Made by a program: the position numbers and the translations under genes | In this document: one piece after another, positions 41,345 to 50,104 of the stretch | How positions within the stretch are numbered: position 1 is the first letter of the stretch | Layout: each line of letters begins with the position of its first letter | NCBI GenBank assembly: GCA_951812715.1 | Contig: OX638323.1 | Location: 868,001 to 932,000, forward strand | Length of the DNA stretch: 64,000 bases | Source of the DNA: an uncultured Pseudohongiella sp. | GTDB lineage: Bacteria; Pseudomonadota; Gammaproteobacteria; Pseudomonadales; Pseudohongiellaceae | Reading direction: 5' to 3' | The notes under the pieces: generated by a model | Told to the model about the DNA's origin: nothing | What the model saw: only the letters and a program-made list of their open reading frames with translations | Database searches by the model: none

Positions 41345-41466
41345 CATGCCATCCCTGGCGAGACTTTATTGGCTTCGATTGGCCCCTGTCTCGACATCCT
41401 GTCGAGCCGTTCGGTCCTCAAAAAGCTATGCTTTTTGCCGGCTTCACCGGCCGGATTTCACCCAGA
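41345..41466 (-). repeat. Dispersed element family 2, copy E (reverse), covers SDR stop codon
   Basis: Reverse complement: TCTGGGTGAAATCCGGCCGG, TGAAGCCGGC (imperfect dyad), AAAAAGCATAGCTTTTTGAGGACCGAACG...CGCCAGGGATGGCATG. The last six codons and stop (41444-41446) of the neighbouring SDR gene lie within it. It occupies most of the gap between copC and the SDR gene. Confidence 0.8.
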
Positions 41467-42166
41467 CCTGATTCAGCGGCGACAGGTTGATTTCGTCGAG
41501 CACCGTGCCCGGCCGCGCTTCGAGCACCATGGCGAGGGCATTGGCCACGTCTTCCGGCGCGATGGCGTTGTCCTCGCCCTCCCCCGGCTCGAAATGCAGA
41601 TCGTGAAAGAATGGCGTGCGCACGGCGCCGGGATTGATCAAGCTGATACGGACATTGGACTTGCCGCATTCTTCCCGCAACGCCTGGGCGAAGCCGCGGA
41701 TGGCGAATTTGCTGGCGCAATATATGCTTCCCTGCCGACTGCCGCTCAACGCCGCTTCGGAGCCGATGAAAACGATGTCGCCGTATCCCTGTCGTTTGAG
41801 CAGCGGCAGGAATGCCCTGGTAACGATTGCGTGGGAGAGAAAATTGGTATCCATGACCAGGCGCAGGTCGCTGACCGAGAGCTGTTCCAGATAACCCATG
41901 CGGCCGATGCCGGCGTTGTTCACCAGCGCGCGCACCGGATCTGCAAGCGTTTTGAGAATTTCAGCGATTACTGACTGCAACTCGTTGGAGTCGGCCATAT
42001 CGACTTGTTGCTGGCGGTAGTCCGGATGCTGCACTACATCGATGCTCGCGTTCCGCACCAGGCCGAGCACGGCATAGCCACGACCGAGCATTTCCCGGGT
42101 CATGGCCAGACCGATGCCGGAACTCGATCCGCTAATCACGATAAGCGGCTTTCTTTCATTGCTCAT
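41444..42166 (-). CDS. Short-chain dehydrogenase/reductase
   Basis: Classical SDR of 240 aa from ATG 42166 (GGGACACCT upstream; frame open to 42211). NADP(H) loop VISGSSSGIGLAMTRE, LVNNAGIG, catalytic Ser in FIGSEAAL and YxxxK as YCASK. NPGAVRTPFF follows. The reaction is not predictable. Its C-terminus, NQVWVKSGR, is encoded by a family-2 repeat. Last gene of a leftward run from the glycosyltransferase at 44886. Confidence 0.88.
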   Translation of the reverse strand: MSNERKPLIVISGSSSGIGLAMTREMLGRGYAVLGLVRNASIDVVQHPDYRQQQVDMADSNELQSVIAEILKTLADPVRALVNNAGIGRMGYLEQLSVSDLRLVMDTNFLSHAIVTRAFLPLLKRQGYGDIVFIGSEAALSGSRQGSIYCASKFAIRGFAQALREECGKSNVRISLINPGAVRTPFFHDLHFEPGEGEDNAIAPEDVANALAMVLEARPGTVLDEINLSPLNQVWVKSGR

Positions 42167-42211
42167 AGGTGTCCCATCGTTGCGCCATCCTTCCGTCCCG
42201 TCATTCCCCAT

Positions 42212-43198
42212 TCATTCCGCGCAGCGATAGTAACTTGCCGGATCGATGTGGCGAAACAGGGCTGCTTCAAGTTCCGCCAGCCAGGCTTCCCGATTTGGCT
42301 GCTGTAGGGACACGACGCCGTTTTCGGTTTGGGTTTCGCGAGCGAACAGGGGCTCGTCGGGATACAGTTTCAGGGTATTGCGGAAAAAGTCCGCGGGCAT
42401 GCGGAACAGGCCGGTGCTAACCGAGTGCAGGCGGTCGGACCTGAGCCGACTGAATATCAGCTTGAAAAGATTTTCGTACGCGTTCGAATCCGCTTCGGGC
42501 AATAGTGGTTCGAAGCGCAGAGCCACCGGCCAGCCGGCATCCTGCAAACGGCCGAGAGCGGCCAGACGTTTTTCAATGGATGGGACGTTTCGTTCCCAGC
42601 GCCGCGCGGCGGCTTCGGTGGTGAAACTCATGGCGATGACGCAATTCGGCGCCGCGTCTATTTGTAGCAGGCCGGCAACCTGGGTGCTCTTGGTGCGCAG
42701 TTCCATCACGGCCGCGGGATGCTCCGCGAAGAATGGCACGAAGAATTCGGCGAATCCGCTGACCGGCTCCAGCGCCAGACTGTCGCAATCGTAACCACTA
42801 TAGAACACCTGGTTGCCCGGACCGGCAGCAATGGTTTGTCGAATCGAATCGGCGAAATCTTCGTAATTCACGAACAGTACGCAGTGCGCTGAGCGGTACA
42901 TGCCTTGCAGGAAGCAATAGCGGCAATCGTAAATGCAATTGAGCATGTGGGAAAAATAATGGCTTTGTCCGGCGTCGAATCCGTAACCGCCCGGCGCCGG
43001 CAACACCTTGCGCCCGTGCTTACGCGCCAGAATGAGCGCGGGATACTCCTTCTGCAGGCGGAAATTCTGCGCCTTGCGGTTGAATATCTGTCCGTAGCGT
43101 TCGCATTCGATTTGCGGCAAATCGCGATAGCGTTCGAGGATTGCCCTGGCGCGGGGATGATCGCGCGCTTCGGTTTCTACATAAACTGCTGAAAACAT
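42212..43198 (-). CDS. Spore-photoproduct-lyase-like radical SAM protein
   Basis: A 328-aa radical SAM enzyme of the SPL family. The cluster motif CIYDCRYC lies at residues 88-95, preceded by YGFDAGQSHYFSHMLN, and LRFEPLLPEADSNAYENLFK is near the end. True spore photoproduct lyase repairs thymine dimers in spores; members in non-sporulating proteobacteria have an unknown role, perhaps another DNA-repair or nucleobase reaction. It lies 15 bases downstream of a nucleosidase-like gene, a pairing that suggests nucleotide or nucleic-acid chemistry. Confidence 0.82.
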   Translation of the reverse strand: MFSAVYVETEARDHPRARAILERYRDLPQIECERYGQIFNRKAQNFRLQKEYPALILARKHGRKVLPAPGGYGFDAGQSHYFSHMLNCIYDCRYCFLQGMYRSAHCVLFVNYEDFADSIRQTIAAGPGNQVFYSGYDCDSLALEPVSGFAEFFVPFFAEHPAAVMELRTKSTQVAGLLQIDAAPNCVIAMSFTTEAAARRWERNVPSIEKRLAALGRLQDAGWPVALRFEPLLPEADSNAYENLFKLIFSRLRSDRLHSVSTGLFRMPADFFRNTLKLYPDEPLFARETQTENGVVSLQQPNREAWLAELEAALFRHIDPASYYRCAE

Positions 43199-43213
43199 GA
43201 TTGGCCGATCCGC

Positions 43214-44035
43214 CTAGATCACCGGCTTGCCGGTCCGCGCCAACTCTGCATCCATGGCGGTCATTAGCGACGCCGCATCGCGGAACCGTTCTCGCGCCAG
43301 CGCGGTCAGCCGGTCCTGCTTGCCGAGGGCATGGAAGCGCCGGCAGAGCCGGGCAAGGCCAGCCTTGCGGGTAGCGCTGAAACGATATTTGTCCAGCAAC
43401 AAATCGAATTCCACCGGCATGCCGTAATAGCCCGCGAAACGCGCGCTGCGCTCACGAAGGTGGCTTACAAGCTTGCGTATCGCGGATTCCTGTCCCCGAA
43501 TCAAGTCTGGAACTTGCTTCGGATCGACGTTTGCCACGGGATTTTCGCGGTTGTCGGAAATGATCTTGAACACATACACCAGATCCGTACTGATCAGGCC
43601 GGCGGCCGCGGCAAAGAAACCCGCTCCTTCCATATCGTAGGCGGCATCTTCGGGGTATCCGGTTTCCGGTTCGGCCACGGTAATCAATTCACAGCCCGGC
43701 AGTTTCAGATCCGTTACCGGAGGCCAATATAGTTCCCCGGATTCGCGGTGCATGATCCTTCGAATCAGAAAGCCCTCCCCCAGCGCGGCGCTGTCATGTC
43801 CGGCGATGCCGATATTCAGCCAGGCGCGGAAGCCGGGAGGCTGACTGTCATGCAAATGCCTGACGCCGGCGGCGGCGTTTTCAACGCCCATGCCGGTAAC
43901 CGTCAAGGCAATTCCTTCACTGCCGCCGTAACAGCGAAATTTTTTCTTTGGCTCAATCTCCGTTAGATCGAACCAGTCCAGCAGAACTTTCGCCTCAAGC
44001 CGATGAGCGACTGCCAGATTGACTGCGCCATTCAT
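43214..44035 (-). CDS. Nucleoside phosphorylase/nucleosidase-like protein
   Basis: A 273-aa protein of the PNP/UDP phosphorylase superfamily, resembling MTA/SAH nucleosidase-like enzymes: VTGMGVENAAAG near residue 47, AWLNIGIAGH, AAYDMEGAGFFAAAAGL (the MEG motif that binds ribose) and FKIISDNRENP (the SD acid). The C-terminal 100 residues (after GYYGMPVEFDLL) extend beyond the core. It would cleave a nucleoside-like substrate. It overlaps the glycosyltransferase gene by 4 bases and precedes the SPL-like gene. Confidence 0.78.
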   Translation of the reverse strand: MNGAVNLAVAHRLEAKVLLDWFDLTEIEPKKKFRCYGGSEGIALTVTGMGVENAAAGVRHLHDSQPPGFRAWLNIGIAGHDSAALGEGFLIRRIMHRESGELYWPPVTDLKLPGCELITVAEPETGYPEDAAYDMEGAGFFAAAAGLISTDLVYVFKIISDNRENPVANVDPKQVPDLIRGQESAIRKLVSHLRERSARFAGYYGMPVEFDLLLDKYRFSATRKAGLARLCRRFHALGKQDRLTALARERFRDAASLMTAMDAELARTGKPVI

Positions 44036-44886
44036 GATTCCCGCCCGTCCAATTGCGCCAGCAGGGTTTCGTACTCTGCCACAATTTCCCGATTGCCGCG
44101 CTTGCTCGCGCCATTAATCAGGATCCGGCACTTCTCGCGCAAGCTCGACAGCGCCGCTTGCCGGTCCGATTCCGACAATGCGCCGCCGGCGAGCAGATCG
44201 CGCAATGCCTGCACGCGAAATCGGTCCATGCCCCAGTACTTGCGCGAGAGCTGATCCGCGTGCCCGCCATATTTGCGTAATAACGGTCTATCGACGTAAA
44301 GCACCGGGTCGCGGCTGCAGATGCGCAACCACAAATCGTAATCCTCGCAGGCTGGAAGCGCTTCGTTGAAGCCGCCCGCTTCCTCCAGCAAGCCGCGCTG
44401 AATCACCGCCGCGGACGGAGAGATCACGCAAAGCGGCAGACAATGTTCGAAGATACGGCCGCCGCGCTTGCGATGCCTTTGCGCGGGATTCACCCGGCGG
44501 CCGTCGCGAATCCAGATTTCGTCGCAATGAATCAGGCGATGCTCGGGCTGCTCGCGCCAGGCTTCGAATTGCGCTTCGAGTTTTTCCGGCAGCCATTCGT
44601 CGTCGGAATCGAGCAAGGCGATCCAGTCACAATCACAATGCCGGATGCCGAAATTGCGCGCGGCGCTGACGCCGCGGTTCTCCTGGCGAAGAACGATGAT
44701 GTCGGCATAAGCGGCGAGCAGCGCGGCGCTGCCGTCGGTGGAGCCGTCGTCGACGACGATGATTTGCCGCGGCGGCAAGGTCTGGGCGAGCGCCGAATCC
44801 AGCGCCCGGCCCAGCAAATGGGCGCGATTATATGCCGGTATGACAACGCCGACGGATGGCTCCAATCGCGGGCGGGCGCCGCTCAT
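44032..44886 (-). CDS. Family 2 glycosyltransferase
   Basis: A 284-aa cytoplasmic GT-A glycosyltransferase: VGVVIPAYNRAHLLGRALDSALAQ, IIVVDDGSTDGS (first Asp pair), RNFGIRHCDCDWIALLDSDDEWLPEKL (the metal-binding DSDD) and CEDYDLWLRIC (catalytic ED/Q-type motif). No transmembrane helix. The acceptor and sugar are unknown. It is the first gene of a leftward operon with nucleosidase-like, SPL-like and SDR genes; it overlaps the next by 4 bases. Confidence 0.9.
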   Translation of the reverse strand: MSGARPRLEPSVGVVIPAYNRAHLLGRALDSALAQTLPPRQIIVVDDGSTDGSAALLAAYADIIVLRQENRGVSAARNFGIRHCDCDWIALLDSDDEWLPEKLEAQFEAWREQPEHRLIHCDEIWIRDGRRVNPAQRHRKRGGRIFEHCLPLCVISPSAAVIQRGLLEEAGGFNEALPACEDYDLWLRICSRDPVLYVDRPLLRKYGGHADQLSRKYWGMDRFRVQALRDLLAGGALSESDRQAALSSLREKCRILINGASKRGNREIVAEYETLLAQLDGRES

Positions 44887-44923
44887 GACATGAGATCAAC
44901 GATACTCTTTCAGCGGTACTCTT

Positions 44924-46138
44924 TCAGCGGTACTGGGCCAGTTCCTTTCTGGCGATCACGCGGCGATGCACTTCATCCGGGCCATCGGCCAGACGCAAGG
45001 TGCGCTGGGCGGTCCACAGCGAGGCCAGCGGAAAGTCCTGGGATATTCCCGCCGCGCCATGAATCTGCATGGCGCGGTCGATTACCCGCAAGGCCATGTT
45101 CGGAACCGCCACCTTGATTTGGGAAATCGCGTCCCGGGCAGCCCGATTGCCGAGTTTATCCATCAGCCAGGCTGCGCGCAGCACCAGCAGACGGCACATT
45201 TCGATCTCGATGCGGCTGTCGGCGATGACGTCATAGTTGCCGCCGAGTTCCGCCAGCGGCTTGCCGAACGCCTCCCGGCTGACCGCCCGCTTGCACATCA
45301 GATCGAGCGCCTTCTCCGCGGCGCCGATAGAGCGCATGCAATGGTGGATGCGGCCGGGTCCCAAACGCCCCTGGGAAATCTCGAAACCCCTGCCGCGGCC
45401 GAGAATGATATTGCTTGCGGGAACGCGCACATTGTGAAACTTGATATGCATGTGGCCGTGAGGCGCATCGTCGTGGCCAAATACGCACATGGGCCGCACG
45501 ATTTCCACGCCGGGAGTATCCTTGGGCACCAGAATCTGCGACTGGCGATTGTGCCGCGGCGCGTTCGGATCGGTAACCACCATGACGATCATGATTTTGC
45601 AGCGGACATCGCCGGCGCCGGAAATATAAAACTTCTCGCCGTTGATGACCCATTCATCGCCATCGAGCACGGCGCGGGTGGAGATATTGGTGGCGTCCGA
45701 GGAAGCGACGTCGGGCTCAGTCATGGCGAAGGCCGAACGGATTTCACCGGCGAGCAAAGGTTCAAGCCATTCGCGCTTCTGTTCTTCCGAGCCGAACCGT
45801 TCGAGCACTTCCATATTGCCGGTATCCGGCGCGCTGCAATTGAAGGACTCCGAAGCGAGCCGGCCGCGGCCCATGATTTCCGCCAGGTGCGCATATTCCA
45901 GATTAGTGATGCCGGCCCCGCCCTGGCTTTCGGGCAGAAAGAAATTCCACAAGCCCTGAACGCGCGCTTCCTGTTTCAGCCCATCGAGGATTTCGTCTTG
46001 CCGCGGCGTATGGGACCAGCGGTCGCCGACGTCGATTTCAGCCAGGTACTCCTGCTCAACCGGTTCCACTTTCTCATCGACAAAGCGGCGGATTTTCTCG
46101 CGTATTTCGATCAGTTCTTCGGATAAGCCCAGATTCAT
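44924..46138 (-). CDS. Acyl-CoA dehydrogenase
   Basis: FAD-dependent acyl-CoA dehydrogenase of 404 aa, full length. Signature segments are [18 protein letters not shown] (FAD site), [28 protein letters not shown]-like [56 protein letters not shown], and [21 protein letters not shown] at the end. The chain length it acts on is not predictable. It is the last gene of the leftward MDR-SDR-SDR-ACAD run from 48909. Confidence 0.94.
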   Translation of the reverse strand: MNLGLSEELIEIREKIRRFVDEKVEPVEQEYLAEIDVGDRWSHTPRQDEILDGLKQEARVQGLWNFFLPESQGGAGITNLEYAHLAEIMGRGRLASESFNCSAPDTGNMEVLERFGSEEQKREWLEPLLAGEIRSAFAMTEPDVASSDATNISTRAVLDGDEWVINGEKFYISGAGDVRCKIMIVMVVTDPNAPRHNRQSQILVPKDTPGVEIVRPMCVFGHDDAPHGHMHIKFHNVRVPASNIILGRGRGFEISQGRLGPGRIHHCMRSIGAAEKALDLMCKRAVSREAFGKPLAELGGNYDVIADSRIEIEMCRLLVLRAAWLMDKLGNRAARDAISQIKVAVPNMALRVIDRAMQIHGAAGISQDFPLASLWTAQRTLRLADGPDEVHRRVIARKELAQYR

Positions 46139-46259
46139 GTCGCAGTCTCTCCATATTCAGTTCAGCCGGCGCCAGCGCCGCGCTGATTGGTAAAGACGAC
46201 ACCAGCGCCGCCCCCGCCCATGGGGGCAAACGCATCTATCGCCCCCCGCGATATTCGGA

Positions 46260-47024
46260 TCACCCGGCAATGACGCCGCCGCCATCGATGACCAGTGTCT
46301 GCCCGGTAGTAAAATTGCCGGCCGCGGATGCAAAGTAAACCGCCGCGCCGGCAATTTCGTCCGGTTCGCCGATGCGTTGCAAGGGGTAATGCTCTACCGT
46401 AGCCTGGTAGATTTCAGGATTTTCCCATAGCGCCCGGGCAAAGTCGGTACGCACCAGACCGGGAGCTATGCAATTCACGCGAACGTTCTTCGCTCCCCAT
46501 TCTACCGCCAGATTACGCGCGATCTGCATGTCGGCCGCCTTGGATATGGCGTAGGCGCCCAGCATTCCAGACCCTTTCAAGCCGGCAATCGAGGACACGA
46601 TGACAACCGAGCCGCCGCCGTTTTCCGCCATGCCCGGAATCACTATGCGGCATAGCCGGTGAATACTGCCGATATTGGCGTGCATTACCTTGTTGAAAGC
46701 TTCGTCCGGAATTTCCTGGGACGGGCCGAAATGTGGATTCAGCGCCGCGTTGCAGACCAGTACGTCAATCTTGCCATACTGTTCGCGGGCGCCGTCCGCG
46801 AGCGCCTGCAATTGCTCCTGATAATTGATATTGCAGGCGATGGCCACGGCTTCGCCGCCGGCCGCGCGGATTTCTTCCGCTACTTCTTCGCAAGCATCCT
46901 GGTTGCGGCTGGAAACCACGACCCTGGCCCCATGCTCCGCGCAGCGCAGGGCGATGGCCTTGCCGATGCCGCGGCTGGAACCGGTAATCAGCGCCACCTT
47001 GTTCGTCAGATCAAATAGGCTCAT
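46260..47024 (-). CDS. Short-chain dehydrogenase (3-oxoacyl-ACP reductase-like)
   Basis: An SDR of 254 aa. GSSRGIGKAIALRCAEHGARVVVSSRN (Rossmann loop), CNAALNPHFGP (variant of NNAG), SSIAGLKGSGMLGAYAISKAADMQ (Ser-Tyr-Lys: S, Y-x3-K), and VNCIAPGLVRTDFA. It ends with GAAVYFASAAGNFTTGQTLVIDGGGVIAG. Substrate unknown. It starts 26 bases after the stop of the SDR at 47051. In this operon it may serve fatty- or terpenoid-acid breakdown. Confidence 0.9.
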   Translation of the reverse strand: MSLFDLTNKVALITGSSRGIGKAIALRCAEHGARVVVSSRNQDACEEVAEEIRAAGGEAVAIACNINYQEQLQALADGAREQYGKIDVLVCNAALNPHFGPSQEIPDEAFNKVMHANIGSIHRLCRIVIPGMAENGGGSVVIVSSIAGLKGSGMLGAYAISKAADMQIARNLAVEWGAKNVRVNCIAPGLVRTDFARALWENPEIYQATVEHYPLQRIGEPDEIAGAAVYFASAAGNFTTGQTLVIDGGGVIAG

Positions 47025-47050
47025 CTAATTTCTCTCGTTCAGGTTTCTGT

Positions 47051-47887
47051 TCAATTCTGTTGCAAATAGTCGCGATGGCCCTTGGAAATGGACGTGCCGC
47101 CATCCACGGGAATCACCGCGCCGGTAGTATAGGACCCGGCGCGGGAAGCCAGATAGGTAACGATGCCGACGATTTCCTCGGACTTGCCGATGCGTCCGAG
47201 CGGGCAGTCCGCTTCGATATCGGCGAGATAGTGTTCAAATACATGGCGCGTCATGCGCGAGGCGAAAAATCCGGGCGCGACCGCGTTGACGGTGATATGC
47301 CGCGGCGCGAGTTCCACCGCCAGGGCGCGCGTCAGATGATGCAGCGCCGCCTTGCTGGCGGAGTATGCAAATGTGGGAAGCCGTTGTACGATCGGCACAT
47401 GAAGGCCGTCCATGGAGCCGATATTGATGATCCGGGCGGGCAACTCCGCGTTGCCCGCCGCGGCCAGCAGCGGCGCCAGGTCCCGGGTCAGGGCGAACTG
47501 GGCGTTGACATTGGTGTCCATCACCTTGGCGAAGCCGGCGTCCGGATAATCTTCCAGTTTCGCGCCCCAGTTGGTGCCCGCGTTATTGATCAGCAGGTAA
47601 AGCGAACCGAAGCGCTGCTCGACTTCCGCCGCCAGTCCGAGCCGATCCTCCGGCGCGGTAATGTCGAACTCGAATGCCTGTACTTCCGGATAATCATTTA
47701 GCTCCGCCAGCGCCTCATCGAGCTTGGCGCGGGAACGGGAGGCAATAATCACGCGGGCGCCGTTCCGCAGCAAACCCCGGGCCATTTCCAGTCCGATTCC
47801 GCTGCTGCCGCCGGTAACGAGCGCGGTCTTTCCGCCAAGATTGAAAAGTCTGGCGACGCTAAAGTCTTGTGCGGATGCCGCGGTCAT
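47051..47887 (-). CDS. Short-chain dehydrogenase (glucose/ribitol dehydrogenase-like)
   Basis: A second SDR of 278 aa: TGGSSGIGLEMARGLLRNGARVIIASR, LINNAGTNWGA, INIGSMDGLHVPIVQ (Ser), YSASKAALHHLTRALAVELAPRHITVNAVAPGFFASRM (YxxxK), and GAVIPVDGGTSIS. It overlaps the MDR stop by 4 bases. The two SDRs may catalyse successive or different alcohol-ketone steps on the same compound class; this is inference from gene order. Confidence 0.9.
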   Translation of the reverse strand: MTAASAQDFSVARLFNLGGKTALVTGGSSGIGLEMARGLLRNGARVIIASRSRAKLDEALAELNDYPEVQAFEFDITAPEDRLGLAAEVEQRFGSLYLLINNAGTNWGAKLEDYPDAGFAKVMDTNVNAQFALTRDLAPLLAAAGNAELPARIINIGSMDGLHVPIVQRLPTFAYSASKAALHHLTRALAVELAPRHITVNAVAPGFFASRMTRHVFEHYLADIEADCPLGRIGKSEEIVGIVTYLASRAGSYTTGAVIPVDGGTSISKGHRDYLQQN

Positions 47888-48909
47888 GCCCGCTCGTCCG
47901 CCACCTTTACCAGTTGCTTGCCGAAATTGCGGCCCTTGAGCATGCCGCGGAAATGTTCCGGCGCGTTTTCGAGTCCTTCACCGATGCTTTCGCGGTACTT
48001 GAGCCTGCCTTCGCTGATCCACTGGCCGAGTTGCCGGGTCGCTTCCAGCCAGCGTTCATGCCATTCGGTAACCAGAAAGAAACGATGTTCCGGGACCGGA
48101 TCAAGACGCTTGAGGATATGGAAAGGTGTTTCGGACTGTTCGAGGTTGGCGTCGTTATAATTGGAGATATAACCGCAAACGGGAACTCGGGCGCCCGCAT
48201 TGAGCAAGCCGGCCACGGCCTTGGTTACCGCGCCGCCGACATTCTCGAAATAGATATCGATCCCGTCCGGGCAGGCGGCAGCGAGCTTGCCCGCGAAATC
48301 CGTGGATTTGTAATCGATACAGGCGTCAAAACCCAGTTCTTCGCTCACAAAGCGGCATTTGTCCGGTCCACCGGCGATGCCGACCGCGCGCAGGCCGAGA
48401 ATCTTCGCCATTTGCCCGACTACCGACCCCACCGCGCCGGAAGCGGCAGCCACGGCCAGGGTTTCACCCGCCTGGGGCTTGCCAACCTCTTTCAAGCCGA
48501 AATACGCGGTTCTGCCGGGCATGCCGACGACGCCGAGATGGGCGGACAATGCGCCATTGGCCAGATCCACCGGCATGACCGCCGGATTGCCGGCATCGGC
48601 GATAATGTGGGACTGCCAGCCGAGATGGGCGGCCACATGATCGCCCTTTCGGTACTTGTCCGACCTCGACTCGAGCACTACCCCGGTGGATTCGCCGGTC
48701 ATGACATCGCCGATCTGAAGCGGCTTGGCATAGGACTTCATGTCGTTCATGCGCGGCCGCATGTAAGGGTCCAGCGACAGCCAGCAGACTTTGATAAGAA
48801 TCTGGTTTTCGGTGAGTTCGGGCAGTTCTTCGGTTTCGATGCGGAAGCAGTCGTTGGCGGGCTCGCCTTCGGGTCTGCGGGCGAGGACGATGCGAGTGTT
48901 CATCGGCAT
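47884..48909 (-). CDS. NADP-dependent MDR oxidoreductase (CurA/2-alkenal reductase-like)
   Basis: A zinc-free medium-chain reductase of about 341 aa that saturates alpha,beta-unsaturated carbonyls in this family (leukotriene B4 dehydrogenase/CurA group). Motifs: WLSLDPYMRPRMND near the N-terminus, GDVMTGESTGVV, GMPGRTAYFGL, VAAASGAVGSVVGQMAKILG (NADPH loop), and YFENVGGAVTKAV. Starts ATG 48909 or 48903. First gene of the operon that continues through two SDRs to an acyl-CoA dehydrogenase. Confidence 0.9.
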   Translation of the reverse strand: MPMNTRIVLARRPEGEPANDCFRIETEELPELTENQILIKVCWLSLDPYMRPRMNDMKSYAKPLQIGDVMTGESTGVVLESRSDKYRKGDHVAAHLGWQSHIIADAGNPAVMPVDLANGALSAHLGVVGMPGRTAYFGLKEVGKPQAGETLAVAAASGAVGSVVGQMAKILGLRAVGIAGGPDKCRFVSEELGFDACIDYKSTDFAGKLAAACPDGIDIYFENVGGAVTKAVAGLLNAGARVPVCGYISNYNDANLEQSETPFHILKRLDPVPEHRFFLVTEWHERWLEATRQLGQWISEGRLKYRESIGEGLENAPEHFRGMLKGRNFGKQLVKVADERA

Positions 48910-49037
48910 GAGAATTCTAATCCTTCGGATCCGGTTGGCAGGGGCGAATGCTAGCACAGCCCAACCGGAGTTACCGAGTGCCGGAATCGCGGGTTCGGCT
49001 GGATTTTCCGAAGCGTCTTGGCGCAGCGGCGGGACGA

Positions 49038-49250
49038 TCAGAAATCGATGTCGATACCGATATCGTCCAGAATTTCCAGTTCGTTGAACAATTCCGTATC
49101 GCCTATCCTGATCTCCAGAAAGCTGTTATCGATCTCGAAGCTGAACAGGTCGCGTCCGCTCAGGCTGCCTTCCAGCAAGGTCAGGACGGTGAACGTTGCA
49201 ATCACGCTGACTAGCAATGTGTGGCGGTTGCGCAAGATGTATTTTCTCAT
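49038..49250 (-). CDS. Small membrane protein attached to the ABC operon
   Basis: A 70-residue protein with one N-terminal hydrophobic helix (TLLVSVIATFTVLTLL) and an acidic tail (NELEILDDIGIDIDF). From ATG 49250, with CGGAGGG upstream; TTG 49268 would overlap the permease stop. It is the last gene of the GntR-ABC-permease run and may be a periplasm-facing accessory. No family recognised. Confidence 0.55.
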   Translation of the reverse strand: MRKYILRNRHTLLVSVIATFTVLTLLEGSLSGRDLFSFEIDNSFLEIRIGDTELFNELEILDDIGIDIDF

Positions 49251-49264
49251 TTCATCCCTCCGGT

Positions 49265-50104
49265 TCAATCGTTGAAACGGCGCATCAGCGTAGCGCCGGC
49301 AAGCAGGACGCCGCCGAGCGCGAGCGCAACCAGCATGTCATAGCTGAACAAGGTCGCCGGGAGGTCGGAATAGCCGAATACCGCTGCCGCGGCGGTCCAG
49401 CTCATCCAGTAACCGACATGGAAGCTGTCCAGCAGCCAGACTTCCAGCAGCGCCAGCACGACGGCGCTGCCGACAGCCCAGAGAAAAGGCACGCGCCGGG
49501 AATAAGCCGAAAACAGCAGAAACCAGCCGATAATCGGCATTATCAACAGCCCGTTCAGCCAGGCAAAGCAATAGAACAGCACGGCGCCGTCCAACGCCAG
49601 CAGCAGCGACTTGCCCGCGGCGAACGACAAATCGAATCGCCAGGCGGCTAGCTGCAGCCACAGCGCCAGCACCAGCAAGCAGAACAACAGAAAGACCGCG
49701 GCAATCGCGGGAATGATAAAGACGGTGGTTACTACCCTGGAGAGAACCGTTTGCCAATCCGAGATCGGCATCGATTGCCAGAACAGAAAGCTGCGATCTT
49801 TGCGGTCCTGATGGAGACAGACCGTAAGGTAAATGATTGATGTCAGGAACAGCGCCAAAGCGAATGGAATTGACAGCAGTACCGGGACAATCACAGCCGA
49901 GCGCAGGGGCAGATTTGCCATTATGCTGGCGGTCTCCTCCAGCAAAATCCGTTCCGCGGCCTCGGGAATCGCGAACACAATGAGAGAACCGAGCAACAGC
50001 AACAACAGGCTGAATACCAGCGGTGTGATTACGAACAGGTTTCGATGCTCCCGAAATTCCTTATGCAACAAGGCGCCAAAGCGCGATAGTTCATTTCTCA
50101 TCAT
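49265..50104 (-). CDS. ABC transporter permease
   Basis: A 279-aa ABC-2 type membrane protein with about six helices (for example LFVITPLVFSLLLLLLGSLIVF, VLLSIPFALALFLTSIIYLTV, FIIPAIAAVFLLFCLLVLALWL). ATG 50104 with GGAGGA 5 bases upstream is preferred to 50212, which lies deep in the ATPase gene; it overlaps the ATPase stop by 14 bases. With the ATPase it forms a YtrB/BcrA-like exporter; the substrate is unknown, antimicrobial or lipid export being common in this type. Confidence 0.82.
   Translation of the reverse strand: MMRNELSRFGALLHKEFREHRNLFVITPLVFSLLLLLLGSLIVFAIPEAAERILLEETASIMANLPLRSAVIVPVLLSIPFALALFLTSIIYLTVCLHQDRKDRSFLFWQSMPISDWQTVLSRVVTTVFIIPAIAAVFLLFCLLVLALWLQLAAWRFDLSFAAGKSLLLALDGAVLFYCFAWLNGLLIMPIIGWFLLFSAYSRRVPFLWAVGSAVVLALLEVWLLDSFHVGYWMSWTAAAAVFGYSDLPATLFSYDMLVALALGGVLLAGATLMRRFND

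Noticed and set aside
44966..46126. Rightward open frame of 386 codons opposite the acyl-CoA dehydrogenase
   Set aside because: Antisense shadow; the leftward frame has all acyl-CoA dehydrogenase motifs.
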